Positions 7,508-16,186 of a DNA stretch of 64,000 bases are shown in pieces. The position numbers were made by a program, and so were the translations under genes. The notes under the pieces were generated by a model. That model was not told where the DNA came from and ran no database searches. It saw only the letters and a program-made list of their open reading frames with translations. The stretch is taken from contig URVC01000014.1 in the NCBI GenBank assembly GCA_900551245.1, positions 1 through 64,000 on the forward strand. Direction: 5' to 3'. Positions within the stretch are counted from its first letter, which is position 1. Each line of letters starts with the position of its first letter. This stretch comes from an uncultured bacterium. Its GTDB lineage: Bacteria > Verrucomicrobiota > Lentisphaeria > Victivallales > Victivallaceae.

Positions 7508-8179
7508 TCAGATCAAGGTTTTTTCGTTCCGTTTTTCAAGGAGATCCGCTTTTCTGCGAAGCAGTCCGTATACGACGCCGTATAGAGCGGCCGAGACAAT
7601 GACTCCCCAAAAAACGTCGACGATCGAATGCTGCTTGACAAGCACCGTCGAGGCCGAGATGAGCAGGGTGAGCAAAACGGCAACGATAGGCGCCGCCACC
7701 GTCTTTCGCAGCTTTTTGCAGTCCAAAACGCCGAACATAGCGGCAAATGAACCGATGACGTGCATGCTCGGACACACATTCGTATTCGTGTCGGCGGAAT
7801 AGATCATGCCGATCAGCGTGGTAAATAGGTTCTCCCGTCCCAGCGCCGAGAGGTCCGGACGCAAATCCTGACCGTTCGGATAGACGACATTGAAAATCAG
7901 CGTAAAGGAAAAGCCGAGAATCAGAAACCACATATAGCGCCGGAACGCGGGACCGTCGTAAAAAATCAGAAAAAGCGCCGTACCCGCCAAAAAAAGATAC
8001 CAAATATAATAAAAAACGATAAAATACTCGCAAAACGGAATAAGGTCGTCAAGAGGATGATACATCACGTGATAGCCCTCCGTCGGCACGACCGCTTCCA
8101 CGAGGAAAAAACCGATAAGATAGACCACAAAATACAGCGCCCACCAAATATGCCTGTGTGTCCCGAGAAATCTCTTCAT
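7508..8179 (-). CDS. PAP2-superfamily membrane phosphatase
   Basis: A 223-residue protein with about six hydrophobic segments. The PAP2 active-site pattern appears as CPSMHV (about residues 137-142) and KQHSIVDVFWG (about 183-193); the two histidines are the expected catalytic residues. Such proteins remove phosphate from lipid or isoprenoid phosphates at the membrane face. The form with CPSMHV resembles the inositolphosphotransferase/AUR1-like branch. It lies nine bases after the upstream gene and is probably in an operon with it. Confidence 0.85.
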   Translation of the reverse strand: MKRFLGTHRHIWWALYFVVYLIGFFLVEAVVPTEGYHVMYHPLDDLIPFCEYFIVFYYIWYLFLAGTALFLIFYDGPAFRRYMWFLILGFSFTLIFNVVYPNGQDLRPDLSALGRENLFTTLIGMIYSADTNTNVCPSMHVIGSFAAMFGVLDCKKLRKTVAAPIVAVLLTLLISASTVLVKQHSIVDVFWGVIVSAALYGVVYGLLRRKADLLEKRNEKTLI

Positions 8180-8188
8180 GTCCGCACC

Positions 8189-8758
8189 TCAGTGGGAAAC
8201 ATAGGTGACGACGACCTTTTCTCCGCCGTAATACCGAAGGCTCGAAAGCAGCTTTGTCGCCGCCGTAAAATACACGGCTACCCGTCCGCCGTCGGCCGGA
8301 AATACCGCGAAATACAAGTCCTCCGTACCTTTCCCCGCCGAATAATCGAGAACTGCGCAGCCCGCCATGGCCCCCGCATATTCCGCGTCGGCGGCGGGAT
8401 AAATCCCGTCGTTTTCACTGACTTTTGCAGAAAACACCTCCACAGCCTTATTGTAGCCGTTTACCCGATAAATATGAAGCTGCCCCTGATATACGATATA
8501 GGTATATTCGATTTTCGTAAGCTTCCACGTGACAAGCCACAAAATAAAGACAAGCAGCGGCAGAATCGCAATCAGCGGCGCCATTTTCCATACGACAAGA
8601 AACAGCGCGCAGTATAGAACCGAAAACGCCGCGTAAAGCAGCACAAACAAAAGTCTTTGCGTTTTGATTTTCCGGTCAGGCTTGCGCGTGACGGAAAACT
8701 CCGCATAATTCGCGCCTGCGTTTTCCTCTGCAAACGGGATTCCCTTCGGTCTTGCCAT
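8189..8758 (-). CDS. Hypothetical protein with two central membrane helices
   Basis: A 189-residue protein with no recognised family. Residues 1-35 are polar and basic, two hydrophobic segments follow at about 37-58 and 62-80, and the remaining 100 residues form a soluble beta-rich domain (repeated patterns such as YTYIVYQGQLHIYRV). I chose the ATG at 8758 because GGAGGGAGG lies six bases upstream; a TTG two codons earlier is the alternative. It sits between the HAD and PAP2 genes and probably shares their transcript. Confidence 0.65.
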   Translation of the reverse strand: MARPKGIPFAEENAGANYAEFSVTRKPDRKIKTQRLLFVLLYAAFSVLYCALFLVVWKMAPLIAILPLLVFILWLVTWKLTKIEYTYIVYQGQLHIYRVNGYNKAVEVFSAKVSENDGIYPAADAEYAGAMAGCAVLDYSAGKGTEDLYFAVFPADGGRVAVYFTAATKLLSSLRYYGGEKVVVTYVSH

Positions 8759-8791
8759 AAACAACCTCCCTCCGACGATACGCGCCGGACA

Positions 8792-9598
8792 TCACTGTAT
8801 TTTTTCGAGCAGCTCCGCGCAGTCGCGCATGATAAATTCCGGCTTCACGTCGCTTTTTTCCACATCGGAAAGCGTCGATTCCCCGCTCAGCACAAGCAAG
8901 GAATGAATCCCGGCGGCGACGCCGCATGCGATATCCGTATACAGCCTGTCGCCGACGACAAGCGTCGTGCCGCATTCCACCGCCGGATCCTTTTTCCGAA
9001 TCCGCTCCACCGCGGCAAGCGGCATCTCGGGACGCGGCTTGCCGATATAATGGGGATTCTTCCCCGTCGCATTGTAAATCATACCGCAGACGGAGCCGCA
9101 GTCCGGCACATAGCCGTATTCCGTCGGGCAGACGAAATCCGGATTGGCTGCGATATAAGGGATATCATGAAGCGTCAGAAGCTTTGAAACATCGTCGAGC
9201 TTCCGATAGGTCAGCTCCGTGTCGTAGCCCATGACGACACCGCCGATATCCTCCGAATAGACGTCACACACGCGCACGCCGGCAGCTGCAAGCTCCGCCT
9301 TGAAGGATTCCGTGCCGCAGACATAGAATTTCACGTCCCGATGGTTTTTCATAAGATAATCCGCCGTAGCCTGCGAGGAGGTGATGAAATCGTCATATTC
9401 GGCGGGAATGCCGAGCCGTTCCATTTTCGCAACATAATCCAAAACGCTTTTCGAGGAATTGTTGGTCATGAAAAGATAGGTTTTCCCCGCACTCCGGATG
9501 GTTTCAAGAAGCGGTTTTGTGAACGGAAACAGCTCATCCCCGAGATAGAGCGTGCCGTCCATGTCGAAAAGAAACAGCCTGATTTTGGTAAAATCCAT
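8792..9598 (-). CDS. HAD-superfamily IIA sugar-phosphatase (NagD-like)
   Basis: A 268-residue haloacid-dehalogenase phosphatase. Motif I is DMDGTLY (the first Asp is the nucleophile), motif II is MTNNSS, the conserved lysine lies in GKPRPEM, and motif III is VVGDRLYTDI. A type C2 cap lies between motifs II and III, as in NagD and related phosphosugar or nucleotide phosphatases. The exact substrate cannot be assigned. It starts 11 bases after the AraC-like gene stop and may be its co-transcribed partner. Confidence 0.9.
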   Translation of the reverse strand: MDFTKIRLFLFDMDGTLYLGDELFPFTKPLLETIRSAGKTYLFMTNNSSKSVLDYVAKMERLGIPAEYDDFITSSQATADYLMKNHRDVKFYVCGTESFKAELAAAGVRVCDVYSEDIGGVVMGYDTELTYRKLDDVSKLLTLHDIPYIAANPDFVCPTEYGYVPDCGSVCGMIYNATGKNPHYIGKPRPEMPLAAVERIRKKDPAVECGTTLVVGDRLYTDIACGVAAGIHSLLVLSGESTLSDVEKSDVKPEFIMRDCAELLEKIQ

Positions 9599-9609
9599 AA
9601 ATATACTTC

Positions 9610-10383
9610 CTATTTAAATGAATGAAAAAGAGCCGCCGTCCTTTCACGGTAAACGCTCGGCGGACAGCCGCATTTCGAGCGGAAAAGAGAGCTGAAATAA
9701 AACGGGCTTTCATAGCCGCAGCGGCGGGAAATTTCTCCGACCGAAAGGGCGGATTCCGTCAGCAGCAGGCGTGCCGCGCGCAGGCGCTCCGAGATGATAT
9801 ATTCCCCCGGCGCCTCGCCGAGGGTGGCTTTGAACAGGCGATAAAAGCCGTCTTCGGACATGCCCATGATGCGGGCAAGCTCTTCCACGGCGATTCCGTG
9901 TTCAATGTTGTCCGCGATATAGGAAAGGACAGGGGCAAGCCTTGCAAACCGTTCCATAATCATGCTGCTTTCGCTGCGCGGCGCACTGCGCCGCAGCACG
10001 GCGGCGCCCAGCCGGTATAAAAGCGCCTTGACGGAAAGCGCATGTTCAAGTCTGGTGTTGGTAAACTCGCTGTCAAGCACGGTATCACGAATCAAAGAGC
10101 AAATATCGTCCGGCGGCTCCGTCCCGCCGTCAAGGCGCACCGGCAGTTCAAAAAGCGAAAAGATGCGCAGATTTTTAAAAATCCGGTAATCGGCCGCGAC
10201 AAGAACAAGCTCGCAGTCATCCGCCGTCGTAAGGCGAAATGCCGTGTCGCACGGCACAAGGACGGTTCCGCCCTGCGGGCAGACTGCCGCATTCCCGTTC
10301 ATCTCCAGCCGAAAATCTCCGTGCGCGGCATAAAGGAAAAGCTCAAACGGCAGTTTTTCTCCTGCCAAAGCGCAATTTTCCCC
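9610..10383 (-). pseudogene. AraC-family regulator, N-terminus missing at the join
   Basis: About 257 residues are preserved: a cupin-like sensing half (LPFELFLYAAHGDF, GGTVLVPCDTAF) and a complete C-terminal AraC DNA-binding domain with two helix-turn-helix units (VEELARIMGMSEDGFYRLF, then LSVGEISRRCGYESPFYFSSLF). AraC regulators of this size class run to about 270-290 residues, so perhaps 15-35 residues and the real start are missing. The reading frame continues without a stop into an unrelated aconitase, which is the chimera point. In the intact genome this regulator probably controlled itself and the HAD gene after it. Confidence 0.85.
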
Positions 10384-10390
10384 GAGGATG
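10378..10390. other. Junction between two unrelated genomes
   Basis: To the right, the minus-strand frame encodes aconitase up to GARIL. To the left, it continues directly into the cupin part of an AraC regulator. In aconitases GARIL is followed by the CGPCIG cluster-ligand segment, which is absent here. Base composition, gene families and promoter style change at the same place. The join is in frame by chance, perhaps through a few shared bases. Confidence 0.85.
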
Positions 10391-11445
10391 CGGGCGCCGG
10401 CGCCGATGATGTCAGCGAGCATGCCGTTGCGCGAGAGCATCTCCAGCACCTGACGACTGCCGGGGGCGATGGCGAGGGTGAGGTTCGGGCTGACCCGGCG
10501 GCCCTTGAGCACCTGCGCCACCATCGCGAGATCGCGGTAGCTTGAATTGGTGCACGAACCGATGATCACCTGCCCGACCTGGATTCCGGCAAGTTCGGAG
10601 ATCGGCTTGACGTTGTCCGGGCTGGAGGGGCAGGCCGCCAGCGGAACCACCTTCGCCAGATCGATTTCGATCAGCTGATCGTATTCGGCGTCCTCATCGG
10701 CCGCGAGCGGAGAAAAGGCGTCGCCGCGCCCCTGCGCTTCGAGGAAACGCTTCGTCGATTCGTCGGAGGGGAAGACGCTGGTGGTGACGCCGAGTTCGGC
10801 GCCCATGTTGGTGATGGTTGCCCGCTGCGGCACCGAAAGGGTCGCCACGCCGGGGCCGAAGTATTCGACGATGGAGCCGACGTTCCCCTTGGTGGTAAGG
10901 ATCGAAAGCATGGTCAGAATCACATCCTTGGCCGCGCACCACGGGGCGAGGCGGTTGGTGAGCTTGACGCCGATCACCTTCGGATAGGGGATGCGGAAGG
11001 GTTTGCCCGCCATCGCAAGCGCGACGTCGAGACCGCCGGCGCCGATGGCCATCATGCCGATGCCGCCGCCGGTGGGGGTGTGGGAGTCCGAACCGATCAG
11101 CGTCTTGCCCGGCACGCCGAACCGCTCAAGATGGAGCTGGTGGCAGATGCCGTTGCCGGGCGGGGAGAAGCGGACACCCTTGGCGTTGGCGACGCTCTGC
11201 AGATAGAGGTGGTCGTTCCGGTTTTCCGGCCCGTTCTGCATCATGTTGTGGTCGACGTAGGAGACGGAGAGTTCGGTCTTCACCGCCTGAACCTTCATCG
11301 CCTCGAGTTCGAGGTAGGCCATCGTGCCGGTGGCGTCCTGCGTCAGCGTCTGGTCGATGCGGATTGCCACCGGGCTGCCGATCTTGCGTTCGCCGCTCAC
11401 GTAATGCGCTTCAATAATCTTCTGAACAACGGTTCCTCTGGCCAT
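10384..11445 (-). pseudogene. Aconitase-family hydratase, C-terminus missing at the join
   Basis: The first 354 residues of an aconitase/homoaconitase-family enzyme. Visible are the N-terminal GTVVQKIIEAH, the substrate-binding LIGSDSHTPTGGGIG and the first iron-sulfur ligand Cys in GSCTNS (Cys298). The remaining cluster ligands (CxxC) and the C-terminal swivel domain are lost at the join; relatives are about 640 residues or more. The start has AAGGAG seven bases upstream. In its own genome it would be a TCA-cycle citrate/isocitrate isomerase. A consensus-like promoter lies at 11497-11525. Confidence 0.88.
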
Positions 11446-11496
11446 GGTCCGGCTCCTTCGTAATGTGATGATGAATCTCAGAAAAATACATTCCTT

Positions 11497-11525
11497 AATA
11501 TACCCGAACCTGATCGATTCGGCAA
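11497..11525 (-). promoter_or_regulatory. Promoter of the aconitase gene
   Basis: Minus strand TTGCCG (11520-11525), a 17-bp spacer and TATATT (11497-11502). The same TTGCCG/TATATT pairing recurs at 41763-41790, ahead of the nucleoside diphosphate kinase-like gene, which supports a common sigma-70-type form in this genome. Confidence 0.6.
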
Positions 11526-11633
11526 GTTTTCCGCCGGGTTTGCCCGGGATTTTTCGAAAATTCTTTCGAACGGCTGGTAAATTTTCACATTCCGTGATAT
11601 CATAAGAAACAGGAACGGAAAGGAGACGGAACG

Positions 11634-13355
11634 ATGAAACATTGGCGCAAAGCGGTGATCGCCCTGCTGGTCGCGCCGGGCATGGCGGCGCTGCTGCTGC
11701 AGATTCTGCCGCGGGAACCGGGGTGGCATTCGGCGTTGCTTCTTTTCGTGCCGCTGGTTCTGGCGGCGGGGGCGTCTGCGCTGGCCCCGGAACCGGGAAC
11801 TCTCCCTCCCCGTCTGCGCCGGTTCCGCTCGCTGACGGCGGCGGCGGCCTGTTATGCGCTGGGGATTCTGCTCACGGTGGCGCTGAATTTTTCCGTTTCG
11901 GAGCTGTTCCGCGGGGAGCTGGTACGGGTGGTCGCCGCCTTCGGACTGCTCCTCGTTTTCGCCCTGTTTGCCGGGAGAAGCGCCGGTAGAAGCCGGAAGG
12001 AGCGGTGGATCATTGCGGCGGGATCTGTCGCGTTCGGCATGGCGGGCGGAGTTCCGTTCGGCGTGGCGCTCGCCTCGTTCCCGGGAATGGATCCGGAGCA
12101 GAGTTTTTCGATCGGCATTCTGGCGGCGGCCGTCGTGACCGGAACGGCGGCGCTGTGGATTCCGGAGAAAAAACGGCCGCTGTGCTCCGCCGCGGCACTC
12201 TGGATTTTCACTGTGGCGGCGGGAGCGGCGGCATGGGGCGCGGCATGGATCGCCGGAACGTTCCGCTTTGAAGCGGTGAAGGATCGGATTTTAGAGGAGC
12301 GGGAGGAAACCTCCGGTTCCGCGAACGGAGCGGAACTCTACCGGGAGGCGTCGCTTCTCTTCGACGCCTGGGCGGGGGATCACCCGGAACTTCTGCGTTC
12401 ACTGCCGGCGGCGGATGAAGAGGGAACGCGTCAGCTCACCGCACCCGAACTGGAACCCTTTTTCGACGCGTTCGAACAGGCGGGCAGGAGCGACGCGCGC
12501 TGGGATCGGAAGAAGTTCATAAAGGACGGCGCAACCGGAGAACTTGCCGCACTGGGGCGGATGAGCTGGTTCTGCCGCTCCCGCGCGGCGGCGTTCAGCG
12601 CGGCCGGCCGCCCGGAACTGGTTCTGCCGGAACTTCTGCGGGTTCTGCCGCTGGTGCGCCAGCTTCGCAGTCAGAACATCATCACCTTTGACCTGGCAGG
12701 TTCGGAACTGGAGGAGCAGCTGATGCGTGCGGCGGTGGAGTTCGGTCCGGTCGGCCCGGCATACGCGGCCGATTACCGGAAACTTCTGCACGCGCTGGAG
12801 GATGATTCACTGCGTCCCTCCGGGGAGCTGGAACTTATGACGCTGTTGTTCAGCGAGACGAAAGGGGAGTTCCGTCTGCCGGGGGCGGCGCCGGAGAATC
12901 CTCTGCTTGGGCTGCTCGTTTCACCGGCGTCGCTCAACCGGAGGGCGACACTGCTGGAGACCTTCGCCTCCCTCCAGCCGGAGTTGGAAGAGGCGTCGCG
13001 CCTGGCCGTTCTGCCGGTTGAATACCGGAAGAACGTGCCGTCGAAGGATCCGGTGCGCAGTTATCTTGCGTCGACGCTGCTGCCCTACTTTTTCCAGCGG
13101 GAAGGGCGCGAGCTCTGCCGGATAGGAATCGCACTCAAGCTCTTCTGGTCGGAGCGCGGAGCTCTGCCGGAGAAGGTGACGGAACTGGTTCCTGCCGTTC
13201 TGCCGTCGATTCCGGTTTCGCCGATCAGCGGCGAACCGTTCGAGTACCGCCGGGAGAAGGAGGGGTTCCTGCTGACCGGCGGTACGGCTGACGGCGCCCG
13301 CCCCGCCCTGCGCGGCGGAGAGCGCTGGATGGAATCTCCTCCGCATCGACCTTGA
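11634..13355 (+). CDS. Large membrane-anchored protein, unknown function
   Basis: A 573-residue protein with a GGAAAGGAG site before ATG. The first 215 residues hold about six hydrophobic segments rich in Ala, Leu and Val. Residues 220-573 are soluble, largely helical and acidic, with no motif I recognise. The C-terminal part (PSIPVSPISGEPFEYR near 525-540) resembles the end of periplasmic repeat proteins seen in Lentisphaerae and Planctomycetes, where a similar PxSGxPF segment follows a hydrophobic helix; that is a weak impression. It stands alone, followed by a hairpin terminator. Confidence 0.7.
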   Translation: MKHWRKAVIALLVAPGMAALLLQILPREPGWHSALLLFVPLVLAAGASALAPEPGTLPPRLRRFRSLTAAAACYALGILLTVALNFSVSELFRGELVRVVAAFGLLLVFALFAGRSAGRSRKERWIIAAGSVAFGMAGGVPFGVALASFPGMDPEQSFSIGILAAAVVTGTAALWIPEKKRPLCSAAALWIFTVAAGAAAWGAAWIAGTFRFEAVKDRILEEREETSGSANGAELYREASLLFDAWAGDHPELLRSLPAADEEGTRQLTAPELEPFFDAFEQAGRSDARWDRKKFIKDGATGELAALGRMSWFCRSRAAAFSAAGRPELVLPELLRVLPLVRQLRSQNIITFDLAGSELEEQLMRAAVEFGPVGPAYAADYRKLLHALEDDSLRPSGELELMTLLFSETKGEFRLPGAAPENPLLGLLVSPASLNRRATLLETFASLQPELEEASRLAVLPVEYRKNVPSKDPVRSYLASTLLPYFFQREGRELCRIGIALKLFWSERGALPEKVTELVPAVLPSIPVSPISGEPFEYRREKEGFLLTGGTADGARPALRGGERWMESPPHRP

Positions 13356-13393
13356 TGAGAGATGTGCGGGAGGATAAGTTGATAGAGGAGTGG

Positions 13394-13428
13394 AAAAACC
13401 GGACCGAGTCGTAAAACGGCCGGTTTTT
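13394..13428 (+). terminator. Hairpin terminator upstream of the Deg-like protease gene
   Basis: AAAAACCGG (13394-13402) pairs with CCGGTTTTT (13420-13428). The T-run ends four bases before the -35 box of the next promoter, so it separates the membrane-protein gene from the protease gene. Confidence 0.65.
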
Positions 13429-13431
13429 CGC

Positions 13432-13460
13432 TTGACGAAACTGCAGGAAAGATGTATCTT
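13432..13460 (+). promoter_or_regulatory. Promoter of the Deg-like protease gene
   Basis: TTGACG (13432-13437), a 17-bp spacer and TATCTT (13455-13460), ending 35 bases before the start codon at 13496. A GAGGAACTGAA ribosome-binding region lies between. Confidence 0.65.
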
Positions 13461-13495
13461 CCGGCAACGTCTTTTTTGCGTGAGGAGGAACTGAA

Positions 13496-14926
13496 ATGCT
13501 GCATCGGATTCTTGTCTTGTCGTTTGTTCTGCCCATGCTCCTGGCCGCCGGGGAGTATGACGCGGTGGTGAAGATCTTTTCGGTTTCGAGCCGCCCGAAC
13601 TTTTATCTGCCGTGGCAGAATTTCAGCCAGCGCAACGCGAGCGCCTCCGGCTTCGTGATCGAGGGAAAACGGATCATCACCAACGCCCACGCCGTCTCCT
13701 ACCCGACCTTCATCACGGTCCGCAAACCGGGCGACCAGACGCGGTATCCCGCCCGGGTGGTTTCGGTCAACCATGAGTGCGATCTTGCGATTCTGACCGT
13801 CGACGCTCCCGGTTTCTTCGACGGAATTCCGCCGATGGAGCTGGCGGACCTCCCGCCGCTGCAGAGTTCGGTTTCCGTGATCGGCTACCCGGTCGGCGGC
13901 GACAACGTCTCGATCACCAGCGGCGTGCTCTCCCGCATCGAGCCGCGCCGCTACAGCCACAGCGGCAAGCAGCTTCTGGCCGCACAGGTCGATGCGGCGA
14001 TCAACCCCGGCAACAGCGGCGGCCCGGCCATGCACGGCGGAAAAGTGGTGGGAATCGCCTTCCAGGGCGCGGCGTCGGCGCAGAACATAGGGTACATCAT
14101 CCCCTGTTCGGTATTGAAACACTTTCTCAAGGATCTGGAGGATGGCAGAATCGACGGTTTTCCGGATGTGCCGTTCCGCTCGGAGCCGCTGGAAAATCCC
14201 GACCTGCGCCGTTCGCTCAAAATGAAAAAGGAGATGTCCGGCGTGCTGGTGATCGAACTGCCCGAACTGCTGAAACAGGAGGTTCCGCTGCAGCCCGGCG
14301 ACGTCGTGCTCAAGGTCGACGGCCGGAACATCGCCAACGACGGAACCATCGATTTCGGGCAGGGCAAGGTGCTCTTCTTCGGCTGCCTCTTCTGGGAACA
14401 ACAGCTCGGGACCGCACTGCCGGTCACCATCCTCCGCGACGGCGTGGAGAAGATCGTCGAAACGAAGACGGTGAAATTTCCCTTCCGGGTGCCGAATCAG
14501 CTCTACGACCGCAACCCCTCCTACTACCTCGCCGGCGGAATCGTCTTCACTCCGCTCACGATCAACTATATGAGCACCTGGAAAAACATCGATCAGGTCC
14601 CCGACGAACTGGCCGTCAATCTCGGCAAGAGCCGGAATCTGCCGGATGAGGAGATTGTCGTCATCTCGATGGTGCTCGCCGACGAGGTCAACCTCGGTTA
14701 CCAGCGGGTCGGCGCGGACATCGTTTCGACCGTCAACGGCGTGAAGATCACCTCGCTGCGCCAGCTCGCCTCGCTGATCGACTCTCAGAAGGAGGGATTT
14801 CTCGAAATCGTCCTCCAGAACGGAATGCGGCTGGTCATGGACGTTTCCGGAATGCGCGAAGCGACGCCGCGGGTGATGCACCGCTACCGGATTCCGAGCG
14901 ACCGGAGCAGCGATCTGAAGTCGTGA
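13496..14926 (+). CDS. Deg/HtrA-type serine protease with signal peptide
   Basis: A 476-residue exported protease. Residues 1-18 form a signal peptide. The trypsin-like domain has the full triad: His65 in TNAHAV, Asp96 in ECDLAIL and Ser174 in NPGNSGGP. Two PDZ-like regions follow (about 230-320 and 380-460), the first with LQPGDVVLKVDG. The ECDLAIL segment and overall layout resemble the Deg9-like branch found in plants and some bacteria more than classical DegP. It would degrade or chaperone misfolded envelope proteins. It has its own promoter and is convergent with pheA. Confidence 0.88.
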   Translation: MLHRILVLSFVLPMLLAAGEYDAVVKIFSVSSRPNFYLPWQNFSQRNASASGFVIEGKRIITNAHAVSYPTFITVRKPGDQTRYPARVVSVNHECDLAILTVDAPGFFDGIPPMELADLPPLQSSVSVIGYPVGGDNVSITSGVLSRIEPRRYSHSGKQLLAAQVDAAINPGNSGGPAMHGGKVVGIAFQGAASAQNIGYIIPCSVLKHFLKDLEDGRIDGFPDVPFRSEPLENPDLRRSLKMKKEMSGVLVIELPELLKQEVPLQPGDVVLKVDGRNIANDGTIDFGQGKVLFFGCLFWEQQLGTALPVTILRDGVEKIVETKTVKFPFRVPNQLYDRNPSYYLAGGIVFTPLTINYMSTWKNIDQVPDELAVNLGKSRNLPDEEIVVISMVLADEVNLGYQRVGADIVSTVNGVKITSLRQLASLIDSQKEGFLEIVLQNGMRLVMDVSGMREATPRVMHRYRIPSDRSSDLKS

Positions 14927-14942
14927 CTCCCCGGTTTCGCAG

Positions 14943-14983
14943 AAAAAAAGCCGCCGTTTTCCCGATCAAGGAAGAACGGCGGC
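14943..14983 (-). terminator. Terminator of pheA
   Basis: GCCGCCGTT (14950-14958) pairs with AACGGCGGC (14975-14983). The A7 run at 14943-14949 becomes the U-tract for the minus-strand pheA transcript. It lies just after the stop of the convergent protease gene. Confidence 0.8.
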
Positions 14984-14997
14984 CGAACTGTTTCTGC

Positions 14998-16062
14998 TCA
15001 GCTGATGACGCGCGGATAGCTGCCGAAGAGCTTGAAGAAGGAGCAGTCCTCCTTGAGTTCGGCGCAGGCGGCGGCGATGTTGGGGTCCTGGCAGTGGCCG
15101 AGGATGTCGACGAAGAAGCAGTACTCCCAGTGGCCGCTCTTGAGCGGGCGGCTCTCGATCATAGTCATCGAAATGTTGTGGTTGCGGAACGGCCGGAGCG
15201 CGTCGTAGAGGGCGCCGGCGCGGTCGTGCAGCGAGAAGCACAGACTGGTTTTGTCGTCGCCGCTGGGCTGGTTTTCATGCTTGCCGATGACCAGGAAACG
15301 GGTGATGTTGCGGGCGTTGTCCTCGATGTTTTCGGCGACGATCGGCAGATCGGTGTGATCTGCGGCGAGTCTTCCGGCGATGGCGGCGGCTTCGGTTTCC
15401 CGCTCCGCCAGCTCGATGGCGCGGACGGTACTGGTCACCTCGATGAAGGTGGCGTTGCGCAGATTGGCCTGCAGATATTCACGGCACTGGCCGAGCGGCT
15501 GCGGATGACTGTAGACGCAGCGGATTTCCGGGAGCGGGCTGGCGCTGTAGAGCAGCTGGTGGATCGGCAGATTGAATTCCGCGACGATCCGCACCGAGGA
15601 GCTGGTCAGCGAATCCAGCGTCGGATTGACCACCCCTTCGGTGGTGTTCTCGACCGGGACCATTCCGTAATCGGCCCGCCCGGTTTCGACGGCGCCGAAG
15701 ACGTCGGCGATGGCGGCCGCCGGCTGAAGCAGGACTCCGCGGCCGAACTTCTCCAGCGCGGCCTGGTGGGAGAAGGTCCCCTCCGGCCCGAGGAAGGCAA
15801 CGGAGAGGGGGCGTTCCAGCTTGATGGAGGCGGACATGATTTCGCGGTAGATCGCCAGCAGCGAATCGCGGTCGAGCGGTCCGTCGTTGAGAGAGGCGAG
15901 TCGTTCGAGGAGTGCGCGTTCCCGTTCCGGCACATAGATCGGCTGGTTGTTCTTCATTTTCCACTCGCCGATCTCCTTGGCGAGTCTGCATCGTTCGTTG
16001 AGCATCCGGACGATATCCTGATCAATTGCGTCAATGCCGGCTCTGAGTTTTTCAATATCCAT
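14998..16062 (-). CDS. pheA: Bifunctional chorismate mutase/prephenate dehydratase
   Basis: A 354-residue enzyme making phenylpyruvate from chorismate for phenylalanine synthesis. Residues 1-90 are an AroQ chorismate mutase (LRAGIDAIDQDIVRMLNERC). Residues 93-270 are prephenate dehydratase (GPEGTFSHQAA, PVENTTEGVV, and the TSTVRAIELA substrate segment). Residues 280-354 form an ACT regulatory domain with ESRPLKSG, the usual phenylalanine-binding segment. The open frame runs further upstream to 16383, but the family N-terminus is at MDIEKL (16062). The RBS is weak. It is transcribed alone and ends in a strong terminator. Confidence 0.95.
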   Translation of the reverse strand: MDIEKLRAGIDAIDQDIVRMLNERCRLAKEIGEWKMKNNQPIYVPERERALLERLASLNDGPLDRDSLLAIYREIMSASIKLERPLSVAFLGPEGTFSHQAALEKFGRGVLLQPAAAIADVFGAVETGRADYGMVPVENTTEGVVNPTLDSLTSSSVRIVAEFNLPIHQLLYSASPLPEIRCVYSHPQPLGQCREYLQANLRNATFIEVTSTVRAIELAERETEAAAIAGRLAADHTDLPIVAENIEDNARNITRFLVIGKHENQPSGDDKTSLCFSLHDRAGALYDALRPFRNHNISMTMIESRPLKSGHWEYCFFVDILGHCQDPNIAAACAELKEDCSFFKLFGSYPRVIS

Positions 16063-16186
16063 TCGCACAACTCTCTCTGGTTTTTTTGCAAATAACTCCA
16101 CCCCGGTAGCGGAACACGTCAAAACGGGGGTTGAATTAATAGAGTTGGCAATGTACTTTATTTCAATGGTTAAATGGAGCAAACCG

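Noticed and set aside
9610..11445. A novel 611-residue aconitase-AraC fusion protein
   Set aside because: The aconitase stops before its essential CxxC ligands and the AraC part lacks its N-terminus. Composition and gene families change at the same point. A chimeric join explains it better than a functional fusion.
13085..14881. A 598-residue minus-strand frame opposite the Deg-like protease gene
   Set aside because: It runs antisense to a protease with a complete catalytic triad, and its composition is that of a reversed coding strand.
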